Shown here one piece after another: positions 23,840 through 27,621 of a stretch of DNA of 27,621 nucleotides (the first letter of the stretch is position 1; each line of letters begins with the position of its first letter). The translations under genes and the position numbers were made by a program. Origin of the DNA: DATDMG01 sp036518955 (lineage in GTDB: Bacteria; Actinomycetota; Actinomycetes; Actinomycetales; Kineosporiaceae); the NCBI GenBank assembly GCA_036518955.1, contig DATDMG010000346.1, positions 1 to 27,621 on the forward strand, read 5' to 3'. Below the pieces are notes generated by a model. The model saw only the letters and a program-made list of their open reading frames with translations. It did not search any database and was not told the origin of the DNA.

Positions 23840-24148
23840 ATGCAGGCAACCACGGTCGTCAACCTGAAGGGTCACCGCGGCGACCCTGACTACGCCGACG
23901 TCGTGTACGTGGGCCGTCCGATGCACCGGGGCGGGTGGCACCTGGCCGGCTCCCCGCTGGCGAGCCCGTTCCGCCCGGGGCCGGACGGCAGCCGGCTGGA
24001 GGTCCTGGAGAAGTACCGTGCCTTCCTGCTGGCGCGCCCGGACCTGCTGGCGCTCCTGCCGTCGCTGCGCGGGCGCCGGTTGGGTTGCTGGTGCGTGCCC
24101 GAGCCCTGCCACGCCCAGGTCATCGCCGAACTGGCGGACTCCGGCTGA
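23840..24148 (+). CDS. DUF4326 domain-containing protein
   Basis: A 102-residue protein matching the DUF4326 pattern: VVYVGRPMHRGGWHLAGSPLASPF in the first half, an arginine-containing helix (VLEKYRAFLLARPDLLALLP), then the hallmark LGCWCVPEPCHAQVIAEL. C84, C86 and C91 with H92 look like a metal-binding or redox site, but the biochemical function of the family is unknown to me. DUF4326 genes are often found on phage or plasmid DNA, which fits the accessory look of this region. The ATG 23840 has only a weak ribosome site; a longer frame starts at 23750 but overlaps the preceding gene. Confidence 0.8.
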   Translation: MQATTVVNLKGHRGDPDYADVVYVGRPMHRGGWHLAGSPLASPFRPGPDGSRLEVLEKYRAFLLARPDLLALLPSLRGRRLGCWCVPEPCHAQVIAELADSG

Positions 24149-24390
24149 CGGCGGCGGAGCGGGTCAGCGCGTCCCGCTGGAGGCAAATCCCAGGGGTGGC
24201 TGAAGGGGCAGGTGGGAACGGGTGTGGTGTCCCGCCGTCCCAGCTGCGGCGTGGCCGCTTGCCGAGCGCTCGGCCGACTGCCGAGACTTTCGGCCGCGGT
24301 GCGCGCCCGGTGCCCTGCGGGTTGGGTGGACGCTCGCCGCCGAGGCGCAGCGGCGCCCGGTGAGAGCGCAAGGATCAGGGAGGACCAGCC

Positions 24391-24540
24391 ATGCCCACAG
24401 GAACATCGCGGTTCTCCCGGGTGGGTACCTGGCACTGGCGGGTCAAGGGCGTGTGGACGAAGATCCGGGACGGGGAGATCGCCGACTGCGGCATCGGCGA
24501 CGGCAACGCGATCTGGTGCACGGTGCTCTGGCAGGCGTGA
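24391..24540 (+). CDS. 49-residue Trp-rich small protein
   Basis: A short frame with an excellent ribosome site (GGGAGG seven bases ahead of the ATG) and strong GC bias at third positions. The product has five tryptophans (WHW, VW, IW, LW), two cysteines and a repeated Gly-Asp pattern (GIGDGNAIW). It has no signal peptide or obvious membrane segment. I do not recognise it. A perfect hairpin follows two bases after its stop, which supports a discrete small transcript. Confidence 0.65.
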   Translation: MPTGTSRFSRVGTWHWRVKGVWTKIRDGEIADCGIGDGNAIWCTVLWQA

Positions 24541-24541
24541 G

Positions 24542-24564
24542 CCCGGCGGCTCCGCTCCGCCGGG
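24542..24564 (+). terminator. hairpin terminator after the 49-residue gene
   Basis: CCCGGCGG and CCGCCGGG form a perfect 8-bp stem with a seven-base loop, beginning two bases after the stop codon. It is shared with a convergent gene ending at 24633. Confidence 0.65.
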
Positions 24565-24619
24565 TCGCCGGGCGTGCCGCCGGGTCGCCGGTTCGTGCCG
24601 CCGGATCGCCGGGCGTGGG
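24559..24619. repeat. 20-21-bp tandem repeat in the convergent gap
   Basis: Three units close to GCCGGGTCGCCGGGCGTGCC (24559-24578, 24579-24599, 24600-24619) lie in tandem directly after the terminator stem and before the 3' end of the NYN gene. Confidence 0.75.
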
Positions 24620-24632
24620 GTGCGACGTCGAC

Positions 24633-25625
24633 TCACCGGTGAGCCTGCGACCCCTCCACCGCTGCGCTGGGATCGAGCCGGACCAGGCGGCCCGGGTTGG
24701 ACTCGTCGAGCTCGGCCAGCGGAGCCCGCGATTTCACGAAGTCCGAGAAGGACCGATAGCCGAGCGCACGCTCGCTGAAGGACGGATCCATCCTCTTCAT
24801 CTGGCTCTTCACCGCGGAACTGTGCAACCACTCCGCGTCGTCCTTCTCGTGGCCGAGCCGTAGCGCGCGCTCCAGCAGTCGGGTGGCCACCTCCTGGGGA
24901 TCTTCGGGCTCGACGTCCGCCTCCTCCTCGGCCACCGGTGCGCTCACCCGCCGGCTTCGCCGGGGCTTCGGTGCGGATCCCGCGGGCTGGTCCGGGCCCG
25001 GCTCCGGTGGGATCGTCGGTACCACGCCGTCGTCCGGCGTGCCCGGCGCGGGGGCGACCCCGGGCAAGGCGTCGTAGGTGACGAATTCGTCGCAGGCCGC
25101 GGTGAGCGACCGGCTCGTCGAGCCCGCTACGCCGACCCCCACCACGTAGCGGCCGAGGCGCCGACAACGTTGGGCCAGCGCGATGTAGTCGGAGTCCCCG
25201 GCCACGATCACCACGTGTGTCAGGTCGGGCAGTCGGAACATGTCCTCGACGGCGTCGACGGCCAGCCGGATGTCCGCTCCGTTCTTGCCGTAGGCAGCCG
25301 CCGGGAACAGCTGCACCAGGTCCACCGCCCGGCTGACCAGCTGACCGCGGTACCCGGCGTTCACCGGCACCGACCAGTCCGCGTACGCCCGGGTGAGCAC
25401 GAGGGTGCCGAACGAGGAGGCGAAGTCGATCACTGCCCCGACGTCGACGGTGGCTCGGGTGAGCTTGTCCGCCACGCCGGCGGCGGCTGCCGCCGACGCG
25501 CTCTCGAACGAGCGGACCCGGTCACGCTGGAACTGGCCCCGGCCGTGGACCTGGTCGTATCGCGAGATCACGACGTTGTCGAAATCGACGTAGACAGCCA
25601 CTCGAGTCATACCGGGATCGGCCAT
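24633..25625 (-). CDS. NYN domain protein with C-terminal OST-HTH/LOTUS domain
   Basis: Predicted PIN-like RNase of the NYN (LabA/DUF88) family. Acidic active-site residues are visible: D14 and D16 in VYVDFDNV, D118 in GADIRL, D124, and D144/D146 in VAGDSDYIAL. Residues 190-245 form a Pro/Arg/Glu-rich linker, and 250-325 match an OST-HTH/LOTUS domain (WLHSSAVKSQMKRMDPSFSE, then ALGYRSFSDFVKS), which binds RNA in other proteins. The 330-residue NYN-LOTUS layout is common in bacteria, but the substrates are largely unknown. ATG 25625 is preceded by AAGGAGATCC. It is divergent from the metacaspase gene across 380 bases. Confidence 0.87.
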   Translation of the reverse strand: MADPGMTRVAVYVDFDNVVISRYDQVHGRGQFQRDRVRSFESASAAAAAGVADKLTRATVDVGAVIDFASSFGTLVLTRAYADWSVPVNAGYRGQLVSRAVDLVQLFPAAAYGKNGADIRLAVDAVEDMFRLPDLTHVVIVAGDSDYIALAQRCRRLGRYVVGVGVAGSTSRSLTAACDEFVTYDALPGVAPAPGTPDDGVVPTIPPEPGPDQPAGSAPKPRRSRRVSAPVAEEEADVEPEDPQEVATRLLERALRLGHEKDDAEWLHSSAVKSQMKRMDPSFSERALGYRSFSDFVKSRAPLAELDESNPGRLVRLDPSAAVEGSQAHR

Positions 25626-26005
25626 GGATCTCCTTGTCCTGATGCTCGGGGCAACCGCCTCCGAGTGATGTCCCGCCTCGCAACAGCCATCATTGTCGTC
25701 GCCGGGTCAGGCCGCGCCCGACGTCGCGCGCCCGACGTCGCGCGCCCGACGTCGCGCGGCCGGCACGCCCGGGCGGGCGCCGATGCCGTGGTCCAGGCCG
25801 TGCAGAGCTGGTCGAGGGACCTGACGGAGGACCCCGGCGCCGGGCTCCGGGAGGCCGGTGAGCGGGGCGATGGTCCGGGAACATGCCGCGGACACGCGAC
25901 ATCAGACGGGCCCGGAGACGTCCGGTCGGCGCATCGAGTGTCAGGATGACCAGCAGATCGACCGAGCGTGCAGGCCTGTGAAACCCTCCAGGTAGGAGGC
26001 ATCCC
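25626..26005. other. divergent intergenic region between NYN and metacaspase genes
   Basis: No supported gene in these 380 bases. It contains the 14-bp tandem repeat at 25713-25760 and must hold promoters for both the NYN gene and the metacaspase operon, but no -10/-35 pair stands out. Confidence 0.5.
25713..25760. repeat. 14-bp GC-only-flanked tandem repeat
   Basis: GACGTCGCGCGCCC is repeated almost three times (25720-25733, 25734-25747, 25748 onward), each unit holding the palindrome GACGTC and an alternating CGCGCG run that favours left-handed DNA. It lies in the region shared by the NYN and metacaspase promoters and could be an operator array. Confidence 0.75.
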
Positions 26006-26947
26006 ATGCCCGAACAACGGGCCCTGCTGGTGGGCATCGACCAGTATCCCTACCCGCCGAACAACCTGAATTCCTGCGTCAACGACTCCCTCGCGATCCA
26101 GCGAATGCTCATGCAGACATATGGCTTCGATCCTGCCAAGATCGCGATATTGCACAACCAGGATGCCACCCTGGCGAATGTGCGCAGCGCGTTGGACACT
26201 CTCTTCGCGGACGCGAAACCGGGGGATCGTCTCGTCTACTTCCAGTCCTCGCACGGGTACCGATATCCCAAGGGGGACACCCTGATCGAGGTGTTGTGCC
26301 TGTACGACCAGTTCCTCGAGGACCACGAACTCGTGGATCGGACCAGGAATCTGCCACCCGAGGTACTGACGGTCGTGCTGGACGCCTGTCACTCGGGAGG
26401 GATGGACAAGCTGTTCTTCCCCCCGGGGGAGATGCCCGCCATGGCTCGAGCGAAGGTGTTCCAGGCGTCCAGCGAACAGGTTGCCCAGAAGGCCGGGCTG
26501 TTCCAGCAGATCAACAAGGTGAAGTTCTTCGGGCGCAAGCCCACGCTGGATACCGGCGCCATCATCAAGAACTGGACGCCGACGCCACCCCCCGGTGCGC
26601 CGCCGGCGAAGGACCTCAGCGAGGGTGAGGCCGAACTCAACGGGGCTCTCTTCGCCGCCTGCATGGCCGACCAGACGGCAGCGGCGGGGAGCCCGCCGAC
26701 GCGCAACCTGTCCGCCTTCACCTTCGCGCTGCTCGACCAGCTGGACACCAGGATTTCGCTGGCCGACCTGTGCGGTCGGGTGGTGGCCCGGCTGCAGGCG
26801 CTGAACATGCGCCAGACGCCGGTCATCGACGTCCCTATCGCTGCGCAGGCGATGGCCGCCAAGACGTTCATCACGGACACGCCCGTCAACGGGGTCTCCA
26901 GCGTCGACGTCGCGATCCGGAAGATCCTCGACCAACTCGCCGGCTAG
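26006..26947 (+). CDS. metacaspase-like caspase-family protease
   Basis: A 313-residue peptidase of the C14 clan with both p20 and p10 parts in one chain. H83 in QSSHGYRYP and C128 in VLDACHSGG form the dyad. LNSCVNDSLAIQRML (21-35) and AACMADQTAAAG (217-228) match the two metacaspase blocks whose aspartates (here D27 and D222) line an S1 pocket for Arg/Lys. A Lys/Arg-rich stretch (KVKFFGRKP, 171-179) between the two parts is a plausible self-cleavage site. The ATG is preceded by AGGAGG. There is no fused NACHT, WD40 or membrane domain. It is followed after 43 bases by the triple-repeat protein, so the two probably work together. Confidence 0.87.
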   Translation: MPEQRALLVGIDQYPYPPNNLNSCVNDSLAIQRMLMQTYGFDPAKIAILHNQDATLANVRSALDTLFADAKPGDRLVYFQSSHGYRYPKGDTLIEVLCLYDQFLEDHELVDRTRNLPPEVLTVVLDACHSGGMDKLFFPPGEMPAMARAKVFQASSEQVAQKAGLFQQINKVKFFGRKPTLDTGAIIKNWTPTPPPGAPPAKDLSEGEAELNGALFAACMADQTAAAGSPPTRNLSAFTFALLDQLDTRISLADLCGRVVARLQALNMRQTPVIDVPIAAQAMAAKTFITDTPVNGVSSVDVAIRKILDQLAG

Positions 26948-26990
26948 AGCCAGCGATCATGACGACGCTGGCCAGGAGAAGGAGAGACTC

Positions 26991-27563
26991 ATGACGACCA
27001 CCGCCACCATGACCCAACCGAGCACGACAGCCGACGACGCCATCGCCCAGGTCCTGGCCGCCCTCAGCGGTGGGGCACCCCCGGGGACCCGCGGCGGCGC
27101 GTACGACGGCAGCGGTATCACGGCCGGCATCCTCACCGGCGTCCGCGACGGCCTCATGCTCAACCCGAAGCTACAGCTGACGGCGCCGAAGGCACCGGTG
27201 ATGCTGCAGGTCCAGGACCCGCAGCAGCTGGCTCAGAAGGACTTCTGGAACAGCGTCTTCAGCGTCACCCAGGACGTTCTGCCGATCGTCGTCCAGGCTC
27301 TGTCGAAGGACTACGCCCCGCCCAAGAGCGCCGCCGACATCCGGGTCCCCGCCGAACGGCGGAGCGACAAGGACTGGCTGAACTTCGTCGGCTCCCTGCT
27401 GCAGACCACGGTGCCGCAGGTCATCAACCTGGTCCAGGGCAAGGACTACAACCCGGGTAGCCTGACGCCGCCGCAGGTTCCGCCCGGGAAGGACAAGGAC
27501 TGGGTCAACGATGCCGTCCAGGTCGGCATCCAGGCCCTCCCCTTCGTCCTGTCGCTCTTCTGA
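26991..27563 (+). CDS. triple-repeat hydrophobic-helix protein downstream of the metacaspase
   Basis: I do not recognise this 190-residue protein. It contains three gapless copies of a motif [QD]KD[FW]xN-x10-[LV]P at residues 82-98, 126-142 and 168-184, each followed by a hydrophobic stretch (IVVQAL, QVINLV, FVLSLF); the first two end in KDY-x-P. The repeat period is 42-44 residues. The N-terminus is Thr-rich, then has GGAPPGTRGGAYDGSGITAG. No signal peptide. The linkers between repeats carry basic residues (AERR at 121-124, GKDK at 166-169) that a metacaspase could cut. Start ATG 26991 has AGGAGAAGGAGAG ahead. It is probably co-transcribed with the protease and may be its substrate or effector; this is inference. 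Confidence 0.75.
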   Translation: MTTTATMTQPSTTADDAIAQVLAALSGGAPPGTRGGAYDGSGITAGILTGVRDGLMLNPKLQLTAPKAPVMLQVQDPQQLAQKDFWNSVFSVTQDVLPIVVQALSKDYAPPKSAADIRVPAERRSDKDWLNFVGSLLQTTVPQVINLVQGKDYNPGSLTPPQVPPGKDKDWVNDAVQVGIQALPFVLSLF

Positions 27564-27594
27564 TCGCCGACGCGTCTCTGATCGCCGACGCGTC
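27560..27594 (+). repeat. 17-bp direct repeat over the stop codon
   Basis: CTGATCGCCGACGCGTC occurs at 27560-27576 and 27578-27594, one base apart. The first copy includes the stop codon of the triple-repeat gene. It may be a slippage duplication or a short junction repeat. Confidence 0.8.
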
Positions 27595-27621
27595 CGAGCC
27601 ATCTCGCCTCAGCGCGGGGCC

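Noticed and set aside
25713..25760. Short tandem repeats considered as a CRISPR array
   Set aside because: Units are 14 bp, contiguous and without spacers; no cas genes nearby. The other tandem repeats in the window fail for the same reason.
1..27621. tRNA, rRNA, transposase or integrase genes
   Set aside because: None seen on either strand; the accessory look of the right part rests on gene types and composition only.

Overview
The window is very GC-rich DNA with actinobacterial codon use, GTG and TTG starts, and 4-nt ATGA/GTGA overlaps inside operons. It comes from an actinomycete able to degrade steroids. The gene content fits Pseudonocardiales, Frankiales-like or mycobacterial-type Actinomycetota; the genus cannot be fixed from the sequence alone.

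Region 1 (1-7641) is a cholesterol/steroid ring-degradation locus built around a divergent promoter. Leftward run kshA, a small CxxC protein, kshB and a partial 3-ketosteroid delta1-dehydrogenase (kstD). Rightward run hsaA, hsaD, hsaC and hsaB. Together KstD and KshAB open ring B to give 3-HSA, HsaAB hydroxylates it, HsaC cleaves ring A and HsaD hydrolyses the product. Three KstR-type palindromes (TnnAACnnGTTnnA) mark this as one regulon: a perfect one and a 7-of-8 match between kshA and hsaA, and a 7-of-8 match just ahead of kstD. A strong hairpin ends the hsa operon.

Region 2 (7642-13000) is mixed housekeeping and accessory DNA: a small three-helix-type protein, an orphan molybdate permease (modB) preceded by what looks like the leftover signal peptide of modA and lacking modC, a low-molecular-weight phosphatase with a long disordered tail, a membrane-anchored HtrA-like protease with a PDZ domain, and an SRPBCC protein.

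Region 3 (13141-18420) is a self-contained fructose phosphotransferase operon on the minus strand, in transcription order fruK, EIIA, EIIBC (fruA), HPr, Enzyme I. A candidate promoter lies within an inverted repeat. It is followed by idi (isopentenyl-diphosphate isomerase), a secreted lipoprotein esterase, a GNAT acetyltransferase and a 643-residue protein of unknown function.

Region 4 (23160-27621) looks like accessory DNA. It holds a lower-GC secreted protein, a DUF4326 protein, a 49-residue Trp-rich protein, a NYN-LOTUS predicted RNase and, divergent from it, a metacaspase-like protease in an apparent operon with a protein made of three hydrophobic KD[FW]xN...P repeats. The protease-repeat pair is the best candidate here for an undescribed system.
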